Counted from the first letter of the stretch, positions 1-8,682 are shown. The stretch: DNA of 64,000 bases from Streptomyces cucumeris (GCF_024295805.1 NZ_JANCLX010000017.1:117278-181277); one strand, 5' to 3'. A program made the numbers and translations. The notes: generated by a model from the sequence alone, not told the origin.

Positions 1-534
1 TCCGTCGAGATGGCGGGCGGCGCGGTGGTGGTCGCGCCGTTCGATGTCTTCCACGAGGGACGGATGGCCCATTTCGCCGATCCCGGGGGCGCCCGGTTCG
101 CCGTCTGGCAGCCCGGCAAGACGGCCGGTCTGGAGCTGGTCAACGACCCGGGCAGTCTGTGCTGGACCGAGCTGCACTCCCCCGACCCCGTCGTGGCCCT
201 CGCCTTCTACCACGCCGTCTTCGGCTGGGACGCCGAGGACGTCTCGTTCCCCGGCGGGACGTACACCGTGCTCTCCACGTCCGGCGCCGGGAAGGACGGC
301 GCCTTCGGCGGGGTCGCCAAGCTCCAGGAGGGACATTCGACCCCCGCGCAGTGGCTGCCCTACATCCAGGTCACGGACTGCGACGGAGTGGTCACCAAGG
401 GGCAGGAGCTGGGCGGTTCGGTGCTGATGCCCGCCTTCTCCGCCGAGGGCGTCGGCCGGATGGCCTGGCTGACGGACGTGGCCGGGGCGCCGTTCGGCGT
501 CCTCACCAGCGAGGGCGAGGACGGCGGCGGCTGA
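1..534 (+). CDS. VOC/glyoxalase-like protein (5' truncated by window edge)
   Basis: The reading frame is open to the first base, so the N-terminus lies outside the window; the in-frame ATG at 10 is unlikely to be the real start. The visible 177 residues begin inside one betaalphabetabetabeta module that ends with 'FADPGGARFAVWQP'. A second complete module follows, opening with 'CWTELHSPDP' and ending with 'MAWLTDVAGAPFGVL'. This tandem layout is typical of actinobacterial 27-kDa vicinal oxygen chelate (glyoxalase/bleomycin-resistance) proteins. Their substrates are usually unknown, and none can be named here. It is convergent with the reductase gene that follows on the minus strand. Confidence 0.8.
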   Translation, partial: SVEMAGGAVVVAPFDVFHEGRMAHFADPGGARFAVWQPGKTAGLELVNDPGSLCWTELHSPDPVVALAFYHAVFGWDAEDVSFPGGTYTVLSTSGAGKDGAFGGVAKLQEGHSTPAQWLPYIQVTDCDGVVTKGQELGGSVLMPAFSAEGVGRMAWLTDVAGAPFGVLTSEGEDGGG

Positions 535-551
535 CCCGCTGCGGCCCGGCC

Positions 552-568
552 GACAGGACAGGGCCTAG
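552..568. repeat. Solo terminal inverted repeat of a MITE-like element
   Basis: Reading the minus strand, CTAGGCCCTGTCCTGTCG begins at 568. This matches the terminal inverted repeat of the complete element at 5190-5366. The CTAG supplies the TAG stop codon (565-567) of the flavoprotein gene. No second end is visible nearby, so this is a decayed or solo copy. Confidence 0.6.
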
Positions 569-1875
569 GCCCGCGGGGTCACCTTGGTCAGACCGTTGAT
601 GATGCGGTCCATCGCGTCCCCGCCCGTCGGGTCGGTCAGGTTCGCCAGCAGCTTCAGGGTGAAGCGCATCAGCATCGGGTGGGTCAGCCCGCGCTCGGTC
701 GCCAGCCGCATCACCTTCGGGTTGCCGATCAGCTTCACGAAGGCGCGGCCCAGCGTGTAGTAGCCGCCGTAGGTGTCCTTGAGGACCTTCGGATAGCGCT
801 GGAGCGCCATCTCCCGCTGCGCGGCGGTGGTCCGGGCGTGGGCCTGCACGATCACATCGGCGGCGAGCTGCCCGGATTCCATCGCATAGGCGATGCCCTC
901 GCCGTTGAACGGGTTGACCATGCCGCCCGCGTCGCCCACCAGGAGCAGCCCGCGGGTGTAGTGCGGCTGGCGGTTGAACGCCATCGGCAGGGCGGCGCCG
1001 CGGATCGGCCCGGTCATGTTCTCCGGGGTGTAGCCCCACTCCTCCGGCGTCGAGGCGCACCACGCCTTGAGGATCTCCCGCCAGTCCAACTCCTTGAAGG
1101 ACGAGGAGGTGTTGAGCACGCCGAGGCCGACGTTGCTCGTCCCGTCGCCCATGCCGAAGATCCAGCCGTAGCCGGGCAGCAGCCGGTCCTGCGCACCGCG
1201 CCGGTCCCACAACTCCAGCCAGGACTCCAGGTAGTCGTCGTCATGGCGGGGCGAGGTGAAGTACGTGCGCACCGCGACGCCCATCGGACGGTCCTCGCGC
1301 CGGTGCAGCCCCATCCCCAGCGACAGCCGGGTGGAGTTGCCGTCGGCGGCGACGACGAGCGGGGCGTGAAAGGTGACCGGCGTCTTCTCCTCGCCCAGCT
1401 TGGCCTCGACACCGGTGATCCGGCCGGTGCGCGGATCGGTGATCGGCGCGCCCACGTTGCAGCGCTCGTACAGCCGCGCCCCGGCCTTCTGCGCCTGGTT
1501 CGCGAGCTGCTCGTCGAAGTCGTCGCGCTTGCGGACCAGTCCGTAGTCCGGATAGGCGGCCAGATCGGGCCAGTCCAGCTCCAGCCGCACCCCGCCGCCG
1601 ATGATCCGCAGACCCTTGTTACGCAGCCAGCCCGCCTCCTCGGAGACGTCGATGCCCATGGCGACGAGCTGCTTGGTGGCGCGCGGGGTCAGCCCGTCAC
1701 CGCACACCTTCTCGCGCGGAAAGGCCGTCTTCTCCAGCAGCAGTACGTCCAGACCGGCCTTGGCCAGGTAGTACGCGGTGGTGGAACCGGCCGGTCCGGC
1801 ACCGACGACGATCACGTCGGCGGTGCGCTCCGAGCTCCCGGAGGACACGCTCTGGGTGGGTGCGGTCTCGCTCAC
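565..1875 (-). CDS. Geranylgeranyl reductase family FAD-dependent oxidoreductase (menaquinone reductase type)
   Basis: A 436-residue flavoprotein. The FAD-binding GAGPAG motif sits at residues 25-30 after a short polar N-terminus. A central 'VAADGNSTRLS' segment and a late 'LLVGDAGGMVNPFNGEGI' motif complete the geranylgeranyl-reductase/PHBH fold. The family saturates isoprenoid chains; the mycobacterial relative MenJ reduces one isoprene unit of menaquinone. menG lies about 700 bp upstream, and other menaquinone genes follow, so reduction of the menaquinone tail is the likely role, by context rather than proof. The GTG start at 1875 is preceded by GGGAGA. The stop codon TAG is part of the CTAG of a MITE-like terminal repeat. 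Confidence 0.85.
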   Translation of the reverse strand: MSETAPTQSVSSGSSERTADVIVVGAGPAGSTTAYYLAKAGLDVLLLEKTAFPREKVCGDGLTPRATKQLVAMGIDVSEEAGWLRNKGLRIIGGGVRLELDWPDLAAYPDYGLVRKRDDFDEQLANQAQKAGARLYERCNVGAPITDPRTGRITGVEAKLGEEKTPVTFHAPLVVAADGNSTRLSLGMGLHRREDRPMGVAVRTYFTSPRHDDDYLESWLELWDRRGAQDRLLPGYGWIFGMGDGTSNVGLGVLNTSSSFKELDWREILKAWCASTPEEWGYTPENMTGPIRGAALPMAFNRQPHYTRGLLLVGDAGGMVNPFNGEGIAYAMESGQLAADVIVQAHARTTAAQREMALQRYPKVLKDTYGGYYTLGRAFVKLIGNPKVMRLATERGLTHPMLMRFTLKLLANLTDPTGGDAMDRIINGLTKVTPRA

Positions 1876-1980
1876 GCGGGGTCTCCCGAAGCCTCGGTAA
1901 CGGCGTGCCGGTCGCGCCGGGCACTGGACAGCAGCAGTCTATGGGGGCCGTACTCGACCACTCGCGAAGGGCCGCCCCTG

Positions 1981-2487
1981 ATGACCGTGACCCAGCCCGC
2001 CGTACACCTGCGCGTGCCCACCCCCGAGGACGCCTCGGCCTGGCACCGCGTCTTCGACGATCCGGAGGTGATGGAGTTCCACGGCGGGGCCTCCCATGAC
2101 CTCGCCCACTACGAGGAGTTCACCGCCCGCCAGCGCGCGCACGCCGAGGCGCACGGCTTCTGCCTCTACACCCTGCTGAACGACTCGGACGAGGTGATCG
2201 GCTTCACCGGCGCCCAGCCGTGGCCCCAGGACTGGGGTCCGGTGGGCGAGATCGAGATCGGCTGGCGGCTCGGCCGGGCGTACTGGGGCCGCGGCTACGC
2301 CACCGTGGCGGCCGAAGCCGCGCTGGAGCGGGTGCGCGCCGCCGGGGTCGGCCATGTGGTCGCGATGGTGCACGCCCGCAACGAGCGCTCCATAGCGGTG
2401 ACCCGGCGGCTGGGCATGCGCGCCGCGGAGCACCTGGAGTCGCCGGTCTCCCGGGTCCCGGCCATCTGCCACCGGCTGGACCTGTGA
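1981..2487 (+). CDS. GNAT family N-acetyltransferase
   Basis: 168 residues with the GNAT order: N-terminal 'VHLRVPTPEDASAWHRVF', central 'IEIGWRLGRAYWGRGYATVAA' (acetyl-CoA-binding Q/R-x-x-G-x-G/A equivalent) and a C-terminal 'NERSIAVTRRLGMR' helix. It resembles RimJ/RimL-type acetyltransferases, which modify protein N-termini or small amines; the substrate here is unknown. The ATG at 1981 is preceded by GAAGGG. The frame stays open far upstream, but only this start gives a family-length protein. It runs divergently from the reductase gene and converges on menG. Confidence 0.85.
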   Translation: MTVTQPAVHLRVPTPEDASAWHRVFDDPEVMEFHGGASHDLAHYEEFTARQRAHAEAHGFCLYTLLNDSDEVIGFTGAQPWPQDWGPVGEIEIGWRLGRAYWGRGYATVAAEAALERVRAAGVGHVVAMVHARNERSIAVTRRLGMRAAEHLESPVSRVPAICHRLDL

Positions 2488-2547
2488 GACCGGCGGCTTG
2501 ACCTGGAGGACCGGCGGCCGGACCGCCGGGCGGCGGCCGCGAGCCGC

Positions 2548-3243
2548 CTACTCCGGCCGGTACGCGCGGTGCAGGGCCACCACACCGCCGGTGAGGTTGC
2601 GCCACGCGGGCCGGGACCAGCCCGCGCGGCCCAGCCGGGCGGCGAGTCCGGCCTGGTCGGGCCAGGCACGGATGGACTCGGCGAGGTAGACGTACGCGTC
2701 CGGGCTGCTGCTGACCGCGGTGGCGATCGGCGGCAGCGCGCGCATCAGGTACTCGGTGTAGACGGTGCGGAACGGCGCCCAGGTCGGATGGCTGAACTCG
2801 CAGATGACGATCCGGCCGCCGGGCCGGGTCACCCGCAGCATCTCGCGCAGCGCGCCCTCGGTGTCCTGGACGTTGCGCAGCCCGAAGGAGATCGTGACGG
2901 CGTCGAAGACCCCGTCGGCGAAGGGCAGCCGGGTCGCGTCACCCGCGGTCAGCGGCAGCCCGGGGTGGCGCTTCTTGCCCTCCTTCAGCATGCCGATCGA
3001 GAAGTCGCAGGGGACCACGTAGGCGCCCGCGGCACGGAAGGGCAGCGAGGAGGTACCGGTACCGGCGGCGAGGTCGAGCACCCGCTCACCGGGGCGCGCG
3101 TCCACCGCGCGGGCGACCGCCTTGCGCCACTGACGGGCCTGCCCGAGGGACAGCACGTCATTGGTGCGGTCGTACTTGGCCGCCACGTCGTCGAACATGG
3201 CGGCGACTTCCTGCGGCTGCTTGTCCAGGGATGCTCGGGTCAC
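2548..3243 (-). CDS. menG: Demethylmenaquinone methyltransferase
   Basis: A 231-residue SAM-dependent methyltransferase of the UbiE/MenG family, catalysing the last step of menaquinone synthesis. The N-terminus 'LDKQPQEVAAMFDDVAAKYD' is the family signature. The SAM motif I 'VLDLAAGTGT' lies around residues 55-64, and 'FGLRNVQD' and 'RVTRPGGR' follow. The GTG at 3243 was chosen because it gives the N-terminus seen across actinobacterial MenG; the frame stays open further upstream with no similarity. It neighbours a hypothetical protein and mqnC, which make the naphthoquinone ring by the futalosine route. Confidence 0.93.
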   Translation of the reverse strand: MTRASLDKQPQEVAAMFDDVAAKYDRTNDVLSLGQARQWRKAVARAVDARPGERVLDLAAGTGTSSLPFRAAGAYVVPCDFSIGMLKEGKKRHPGLPLTAGDATRLPFADGVFDAVTISFGLRNVQDTEGALREMLRVTRPGGRIVICEFSHPTWAPFRTVYTEYLMRALPPIATAVSSSPDAYVYLAESIRAWPDQAGLAARLGRAGWSRPAWRNLTGGVVALHRAYRPE

Positions 3244-3307
3244 AGCCCCATTGTTCACCTCGTGCGGCACGGTCCGCCGCAGGGGTCGGCCCCCGCCGCG
3301 CCCCGGC

Positions 3308-3871
3308 TCACCGCCGCCGGTGCACCAGCCGCCCGTCCAGGGCCGTGACGAGGCAGTCACCGTCGTCGGCGAAGACCGCGAAGTCGGCGACGCCGCTCGG
3401 GACCAGGGCGCGCGGCCGGGGGCCGGACGCCTCCCGGATACCGGACCGGGCCACGGCGGTGCGCACCGCGGGCCGGGTGAACGGCCCCGTGAGCACGGTC
3501 GTGCCCCGCGCCAGCAGCCGCTGCACCCCGCGCCGGGCACTGGCGCCCCAGCGCGCGTCGGTCAGCTCCAGGGCCGCGAGCGCCTCCCCGGTGAGTGGTT
3601 CACCGCCGAGCGCATCGGCCTCGCGCGGATCGGGGTGGTAGGCGGCCTCCAGGTACGCGGCACCGTCCGGTTCGTAGCGGCCGGGGGTCAGCGTCCCGTC
3701 CCACTCCCGGATCCGGGCGCGCTCGCCGTACTCGGCCAGGAGGTCCTCGTACGGCCCGATGGCCGCGAAGCGGGCGCCGGTGACGACCACCGCGTACCCC
3801 GGCTCCGTCCGCTCCTCGGACGGGTGGTCCACCACGAGGCGGACCGCGCGCACACGGTGGATCGTCAGCAC
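3308..3871 (-). CDS. Imidazolonepropionase-like conserved protein linked to mqnC
   Basis: A 187-residue protein starting at a GTG giving 'LTIHRVRAVRLVV'. The first part, with 'GYAVVVTGARFAAIGPYEDL', and the C-terminal 'GVADFAVFADDGDCLVTALDGRLVHRRR' resemble the small beta-sandwich domain of amidohydrolases and imidazolonepropionases. The metal-binding TIM barrel is absent, so it is not expected to be a hydrolase by itself. It lies 10 bp downstream of mqnC on the same strand, so it is probably co-transcribed with the futalosine gene. Its function is unknown. An upstream in-frame start at 3961 would overlap mqnC by 80 bp and is disfavoured. Confidence 0.75.
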   Translation of the reverse strand: MLTIHRVRAVRLVVDHPSEERTEPGYAVVVTGARFAAIGPYEDLLAEYGERARIREWDGTLTPGRYEPDGAAYLEAAYHPDPREADALGGEPLTGEALAALELTDARWGASARRGVQRLLARGTTVLTGPFTRPAVRTAVARSGIREASGPRPRALVPSGVADFAVFADDGDCLVTALDGRLVHRRR

Positions 3872-3881
3872 GGGGGCGCGG

Positions 3882-5081
3882 TCACTTCGCGTCGATGAGC
3901 TTGAGCTCGGGGTGGGCGGTGCCGCCGGCGATCGCCGTGGAGGAGACATGGGAGACGACACGGTCGTCGACGGGGTCGTTCGCCGGGTCCTCGTGCACCA
4001 CCAGGTGCTCGTACGTCGTGGCGCGCTGTGCGGGGACCCGGCCCGCCGCGCGGATCAGATGCAGCAGCTCCATGCGGTTGGAACGGTGCCTGGCACCCGC
4101 CGAGGAGACCACGTTCTCCTCCAGCATCACCGAGCCGAGGTCATCCGCGCCGTAATGCAGCGACAGCTGACCGGCCTCCTTGCCCACCGTCAGCCAGGAC
4201 CCCTGGATATGGGCGACGTTGTCCAGGAACAGCCGCGCGATCGCGATCATCCGCAGGTACTCGAAGATCGTCGCCTGCGTCTGCCCCTTCAGCTTGTTGT
4301 TCTCCGGCTGATACGTGTACGGGATGAACGCGCGGAAGCCACCGGTGCGGTCCTGCACCTCACGGATCATCCGGATGTGCTCGATCCGCTCCGCGTTCGT
4401 CTCCCCCGTCCCCATCAGCATCGTCGAGGTGGACTCCACGCCCAGGCGGTGGGCGATCTCCATGATCTCCAGCCACCGCTCACCGGACTCCTTCAGCGGC
4501 GCGATCGCCTTGCGCGGCCGCTCCGGCAGCAACTCCGCACCCGCGCCCGCGAACGAGTCCAGACCCGCCGCGTGAATCCGCCGGATCGCCTCCTCCGCCG
4601 ACACACCCGAGATCCGCGCCATGTGCTCGACCTCGGACGCCCCCAGCGAATGGATCACCAACTGCGGGAACGCCTTCTTGATCGCCGAGAAGTGCTCCTC
4701 GTAGTACTCCACCCCGTAGTCGGGATGGTGCCCACCCTGGAACATGATCTGCGTACCGCCGAGCTCCACGGTCTCCGCACAGCGCTTCAGGATGTCGTCG
4801 AGATCACGGCTCCAGCCCTTCTCCCCATCCTTCGGCGCGGCGTAGAACGCACAGAACTTGCACGCCGTCACACACACATTGGTGTAGTTGATGTTCCGCT
4901 CGATGATGTACGTGGCGATGTGCTCCGTACCGGCGTAACGACGTCGGCGCACCGCGTCCGCGGCCGCACCCAACGCGTGCAGCGGCGCGAACCGGTACAG
5001 GTCGAGCGCTTCCTGCGGTGTGATGCGGCCCCCGGCTGCGGCGCGGTCGAGGACTGCCTGCAACTCTGCGTGTGCGGTCAC
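3882..5081 (-). CDS. mqnC: Cyclic dehypoxanthinyl futalosine synthase MqnC
   Basis: A 399-residue radical SAM enzyme. Cys70, Cys74 and Cys77 in 'NVCVTACKFCAFYA' form the CxxxCxxC motif that binds the [4Fe-4S] cluster. Further family markers are 'MFQGGHHPDYGVEYYE', 'SFAGAGAELLPERPRKAI' and 'STMLMGTGET'. MqnC cyclises dehypoxanthine futalosine in the futalosine pathway to menaquinone. The start is GTG at 5081, with an AAAGG-type ribosome site just upstream. It is paralogous to mqnE at about 13 kb. The downstream imidazolonepropionase-like gene is separated by only 10 bp. Confidence 0.95.
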   Translation of the reverse strand: MTAHAELQAVLDRAAAGGRITPQEALDLYRFAPLHALGAAADAVRRRRYAGTEHIATYIIERNINYTNVCVTACKFCAFYAAPKDGEKGWSRDLDDILKRCAETVELGGTQIMFQGGHHPDYGVEYYEEHFSAIKKAFPQLVIHSLGASEVEHMARISGVSAEEAIRRIHAAGLDSFAGAGAELLPERPRKAIAPLKESGERWLEIMEIAHRLGVESTSTMLMGTGETNAERIEHIRMIREVQDRTGGFRAFIPYTYQPENNKLKGQTQATIFEYLRMIAIARLFLDNVAHIQGSWLTVGKEAGQLSLHYGADDLGSVMLEENVVSSAGARHRSNRMELLHLIRAAGRVPAQRATTYEHLVVHEDPANDPVDDRVVSHVSSTAIAGGTAHPELKLIDAK

Positions 5082-5189
5082 CGGGGCGTACCTTTCGGAG
5101 GTTTACGGGCGGACCGAATCAGCCTACGCCAGCGGTGATGCGCCGCTCCCGGGGCGTGTCCCGTCCACGCGGGCGCCCCCTGGCGACGG

Positions 5190-5366
5190 CTAGGTCCTGT
5201 CCTGTCGATCTTCGTGGATCAGGCCGCGGCGTCTGGTGCCGTAGCTCGCAAGGCGGAGGGTCGTCCTTGTCCTCGGGTAGCGGGCGTACTCGGATGATCC
5301 CGACAACGCGGCGAGGTGCGGTGCCAGGCGTCGCGGGCCCACGAAGATCGGCAGGACAGGGCCTAG
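5190..5366. mobile_element. 177-bp MITE-like element with CTAG ends
   Basis: The left end at 5190 reads CTAGGTCCTGTCCTG, then TCGATCTTCGTGG. The reverse complement of the right end at 5366 reads CTAGGCCCTGTCCTG, then CCGATCTTCGTGG. These are about 28-bp terminal inverted repeats with two mismatches. Both ends are flanked by or include CTAG, consistent with a duplicated CTAG or YTAR target site. There is no transposase. An open frame runs through it and overlaps the kinase end, but it is best explained as element sequence. The right-end CTAG provides the TAG stop of the Ser/Thr kinase. I recall similar sequence in many Streptomyces genomes. Confidence 0.75.
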
Positions 5367-7168
5367 CGGAGCCTGTGCAGGGTGCCGCTCGGATCGCCCG
5401 CCCGGTCGTCCTTCGCGCGGTAGCGCAGGGTGTCGCCCGCTAGGACGAACCGCTCCTGGGTGGAACCGTCGCTGCACCCCTCCTGGGGCCGGTCCCGCTT
5501 CAGCGCGGCGTCCAGCCGGAGTTCACCGGAGGAGGCGGAGACCAGCTTCCAGGTGCTGTCGCAGCGCAGCACCGACAGCGTCACCCGGCCGGTCGCGACC
5601 TGCTCCCCGACCCGGCCCTGCCGGAAGGTGATGGTCATGGTGCCCACGGGGATGCCGGAGTCCGAGGTGAGGTCGCCGCGCCAGGTGCCGAGGAACGTCT
5701 TGGGGATCGCGCCGGGGCCCGCGCCGTCGCTCGGCGTCGCCGAGGACGGCGGCGTCGCGGACGGGCTCCCGCCGGGCCGGGCGTCGCCGCGCGGACCGGC
5801 CTTGGTGTCCTTGCCGCTGCCGGGCAGGACGTCGAAGACCACCGCGGCGGTCGTCGCGGCGGCCAGGGCGCCCGCGACGGAGAGCACCAGGGTGCAACTG
5901 AGCGCCTTGGGGCGGTTGCGGCCGCCCACGGACGCGCTGAGCGCGACACCGCGTCCCCGCTCGGGGAGCGGGGCGGGGTACGACGGCGGCGGAGGAGGAG
6001 TGGAGCGGTCGGCCGGTTCACGGCCCGGGAGTCCGTCCGCGTACGAGGGGTCCGGGGGTCCGAAGGCGCCGAGCGCGGGCGATCCGGCGGTGGACGGCTC
6101 GGGGACCCGGGCCGGAACCGGAGCCGGAGCCGGGGTGTGGGGCGCCGACCGGTCCGGGCCGGTGGCGGACGTCTCTTCGGCCCGCGGTGCCGGGGTCGCT
6201 TCCGCACTCGCCTCCGGTTCCGCAGGCGCGGCTGCCACGTCCCCGGTCGGTTCCGGATCCTCCGTTTCCGCCTCCAGATCGAGCAGTTGCACCGCGCGCC
6301 GGCTCACCCGCTCCACCAGCGTCCCCGGCAGCCAGCCGGACCGCACGAGCCCCGAGGCGCCGTCCGCGGGCGCCAGCCGCCGGGCGATCTGCTCCGGGGT
6401 GGGACGCTCGGCGGGGTTCTTGGCCAGGCACGCGGCCACCAGCTCGCGCAGATCGCCGGTGAGCTGCTCGCTGAGCCGGGGTTCGGCGTGGACCACCTTG
6501 TACAGCAGCGCCGCCGAACTGTCGCCCGGGAAGGGACCCTCACCGGTCGCCGCGTACGCCAGCACCGAGCCCAGCGAGAAGACGTCCGCCGGTCCGCCGA
6601 CGTCCTCCCCGAGGATCTGCTCGGGCGCCATGTAGCCGGGCGACCCGATGGACGCCCCGGTGGAGGTGAGCGAGGCGGTGCCGTCGGTGGCGCGGGCGAT
6701 CCCGAAGTCGATCAACCGCGGCCCGTCGAGGGCCAGCAGCACATTGGACGGCTTGACGTCCCGGTGGACCAGGCCCAGCGCATGCACGGCGGCCAGCGCC
6801 TCCGCGAGCCCCGCCCCCAGCGCCCGTACCGACGCCTCGGGAAGCGGTCCCTCGTCGGATATCGCCCGGCTGAGCGAGGGGCCCGCCACATAGCCGGTGG
6901 CCACCCACGGCACGGCGGCCCCGGGGTCGGCGTCCAGCACCGGCGCGGTCCACGCACCACCGACCCGGCGCGCGGCCTCGACCTCACGCCGGAAGCGCGC
7001 GCGGAACTGCTCGTCCAGCGCGAAGTGGGGGTGCACCACCTTGACCGCGACCGTGCGCCCTCCGGCGCTGCGCCCGAGGTAGACACGGCCCATACCGCCC
7101 GAGCCGAGCCGTCCGAGCAGCCGGTACGCGCCGATGACCCGTGGGTCGTCCGCTCCCAGCGGATCCAT
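5363..7168 (-). CDS. Receptor-like serine/threonine protein kinase
   Basis: A 601-residue PASTA-less eukaryotic-like kinase. The glycine loop GSGGMGRVY lies at 22-30, the ATP lysine in AVKVV at 43, HRDVKPSN at 135-142, DFG at 154-156 and APE at 181-183, so all catalytic residues are present. The kinase domain ends near 270. A Pro/Ala-rich linker (about 300-410) leads to one transmembrane helix at about 422-445. An extracellular domain follows with two cysteines ('VLRCDSTWKLV', 'QEGCSDGST') and the look of a small beta-barrel sensor. The ligand and targets are unknown. Its stop codon TAG belongs to the CTAG end of the adjacent MITE-like element, so the native C-terminus may have been altered by that insertion. 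Confidence 0.92.
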   Translation of the reverse strand: MDPLGADDPRVIGAYRLLGRLGSGGMGRVYLGRSAGGRTVAVKVVHPHFALDEQFRARFRREVEAARRVGGAWTAPVLDADPGAAVPWVATGYVAGPSLSRAISDEGPLPEASVRALGAGLAEALAAVHALGLVHRDVKPSNVLLALDGPRLIDFGIARATDGTASLTSTGASIGSPGYMAPEQILGEDVGGPADVFSLGSVLAYAATGEGPFPGDSSAALLYKVVHAEPRLSEQLTGDLRELVAACLAKNPAERPTPEQIARRLAPADGASGLVRSGWLPGTLVERVSRRAVQLLDLEAETEDPEPTGDVAAAPAEPEASAEATPAPRAEETSATGPDRSAPHTPAPAPVPARVPEPSTAGSPALGAFGPPDPSYADGLPGREPADRSTPPPPPSYPAPLPERGRGVALSASVGGRNRPKALSCTLVLSVAGALAAATTAAVVFDVLPGSGKDTKAGPRGDARPGGSPSATPPSSATPSDGAGPGAIPKTFLGTWRGDLTSDSGIPVGTMTITFRQGRVGEQVATGRVTLSVLRCDSTWKLVSASSGELRLDAALKRDRPQEGCSDGSTQERFVLAGDTLRYRAKDDRAGDPSGTLHRLR

Positions 7169-7230
7169 GGCGGGCCTCCCCCGTCGACGGCGCGGTCCAG
7201 CTTAGGCGGGCCCGGGACGGCACGGGCCGC

Positions 7231-8160
7231 TCAGACCGCGGAGGTCTGCCCGTCCAGCAGCTCCACCCGGACGTCCGCCGGGTAGCCCCCGTCATGTCCG
7301 GTCCGGCGGGCGAACTCGGCGATGCCCTTCAACTGGGCCCGGCCCAGGCTGAAGTCGAGGGTGGTGAAGTAGCGCTCCAGCACCGGCGGTTCCAGGGCCT
7401 CCCAGCGCGCCGCCTGCTCGGCGACCTTGCCGACCTCCTCCAGCGAGACGTTCCGGGAGGCGAGGAACGCCTCATGCACCTTGTGCACGATCACCGGCTC
7501 CCGCTCCAGGTAGTCGCGGCGGACCGCCCAGACCGCGAAGACGAACGGCAGCCCGGTCCACTCCTTCCACATCTGCCCGAGGTCATGGACCTGGAGGCCC
7601 AGCCGGGATGCCTCGTGGAGGTTGGCGCGCAGCGCCGCGTCACCGATGAGCACCGCCGCCTCGGCCTCCTGCATCATCAGGCTGAGGTCGGGCGGGCAGG
7701 TGTAGTACTCGGGGGTGATCCCGTGCCGCTCGGCCAGCAGAAGCTGGGCCAGCCGTACGGAGGTGCGGGAGGCCGAGCCCAGCGCCACCCGCGCGTGGTC
7801 GAGCTGCTCCAGCGGCACCTGCGAGACGATCACGCAGGACATCACGGGCCCGTCGCAGCCCACCGCGATGTCCGGCAGCGCCACCAGGTCGTCGGCGTTG
7901 CGCAGGTACTCGACCAGGCTGATCGGGCCGATGTCGAGGTCGCCGCGGACGAGCTGGTCGTTCAGGGCGTCGGGGGTGTCCTTGGTGAGCTCGAAGTCGA
8001 GGAGCGAACCGGTCCTGGCGAGGCCCCAGTACAGCGGCATGCAGTTCAGGTACTGGATGTGGCCCACTCTCGGGCGGCTGCGCCGGCGGTCGCCGTCGGG
8101 CGTGACGCCGTCGGAGGCACCCTGTGTACTCCGCGAGGGGGAACTCGGTGAAATGTCCAC
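7231..8160 (-). CDS. mqnA: Chorismate dehydratase MqnA
   Basis: A 309-residue protein of the MqnA/MqnD periplasmic-binding-like fold. The markers 'VGHIQYLNCMPLYWGL', 'DIGPISLVEYLRNADD', 'SCVIVSQVPLEQLD' and 'LIGDAALRANLHE' are characteristic. MqnA converts chorismate to 3-[(1-carboxyvinyl)oxy]benzoate, the first step of the futalosine menaquinone pathway. The start is GTG at 8160. The first ~30 residues are polar and Ser/Arg-rich and precede the conserved domain, so a later start is possible. It is divergent from the cold-shock gene, sharing a ~300-bp regulatory gap. Confidence 0.93.
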   Translation of the reverse strand: MDISPSSPSRSTQGASDGVTPDGDRRRSRPRVGHIQYLNCMPLYWGLARTGSLLDFELTKDTPDALNDQLVRGDLDIGPISLVEYLRNADDLVALPDIAVGCDGPVMSCVIVSQVPLEQLDHARVALGSASRTSVRLAQLLLAERHGITPEYYTCPPDLSLMMQEAEAAVLIGDAALRANLHEASRLGLQVHDLGQMWKEWTGLPFVFAVWAVRRDYLEREPVIVHKVHEAFLASRNVSLEEVGKVAEQAARWEALEPPVLERYFTTLDFSLGRAQLKGIAEFARRTGHDGGYPADVRVELLDGQTSAV

Positions 8161-8463
8161 ATGCGGAGGCTAGCCCCGCAGGGCGCCCACGGCGGCGGCG
8201 GGGTGCCGCGAGCCCTCCGGCGATTCTCCGGCAGTAGCTGCGCGACCTGCGATCTTATCCATCTCCGAGGTGCTGGAAACCCCACTTATTCGTGATCTTC
8301 GGCTCTTTCCCCTCGCACACGCTGCGTGCTAAGCTCGCCGCAAGTTGCAGTTTGGTTTCCCTTGCAGTACAGAGCCTGCGGAGCATGTAACCGCGGGCTT
8401 TTGTAGTTTTCAGACTTCTTGCAGGTTCTGGAGCAGGGCAACCCTTTGGCCCAAGGAGGGCTT
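8161..8463 (+). promoter_or_regulatory. Upstream/leader region of the cold-shock gene
   Basis: A 303-bp gap between divergent mqnA and csp. From about 8340 it is markedly more AT-rich than its surroundings and contains three TTGCAG motifs (8346, 8364, 8419). A possible -10, TGCTAAGCT, lies at 8327-8335. The distance to the ATG at 8464 would give a long 5' untranslated leader, as is common for bacterial csp mRNAs. A strong Shine-Dalgarno AAGGAGG sits at 8453-8459. Promoter placement is a guess by eye. Confidence 0.4.
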
Positions 8464-8667
8464 ATGGCTACCGGAACCGTCAAGTGGTTCAACGCCGAGA
8501 AGGGCTTCGGCTTCATCGCCCAGGACGGCGGCGGCCCCGATGTCTTCGTTCACTACTCCGCGATCAACGCGTCTGGCTTCCGCTCCCTCGAGGAGAACCA
8601 GGCCGTGACCTTCGACGTCACCCAGGGTCCGAAGGGCCCGCAGGCTGAGAACGTCAGCGCGGTCTGA
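8464..8667 (+). CDS. Cold-shock domain protein
   Basis: A 67-residue CspA-family single-strand nucleic-acid-binding protein. RNP1 (KGFGFI) is at 13-18 and RNP2 (VFVHY) at 27-31, and the start MATGTVKWFNAEKGFGF is typical. It acts as an RNA chaperone or translation enhancer in the cytoplasm. A consensus AAGGAGG ribosome site precedes the ATG at 8464. A long leader upstream and a strong hairpin terminator downstream make it a monocistronic unit. Confidence 0.97.
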   Translation: MATGTVKWFNAEKGFGFIAQDGGGPDVFVHYSAINASGFRSLEENQAVTFDVTQGPKGPQAENVSAV

Positions 8668-8682
8668 TCTAGCAGTACCCAA

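Noticed and set aside
5190..5477. A 95-residue frame across the MITE-like element on the minus strand
   Set aside because: It starts inside the kinase end, has no ribosome site, and its body is the element itself, including both terminal repeats.
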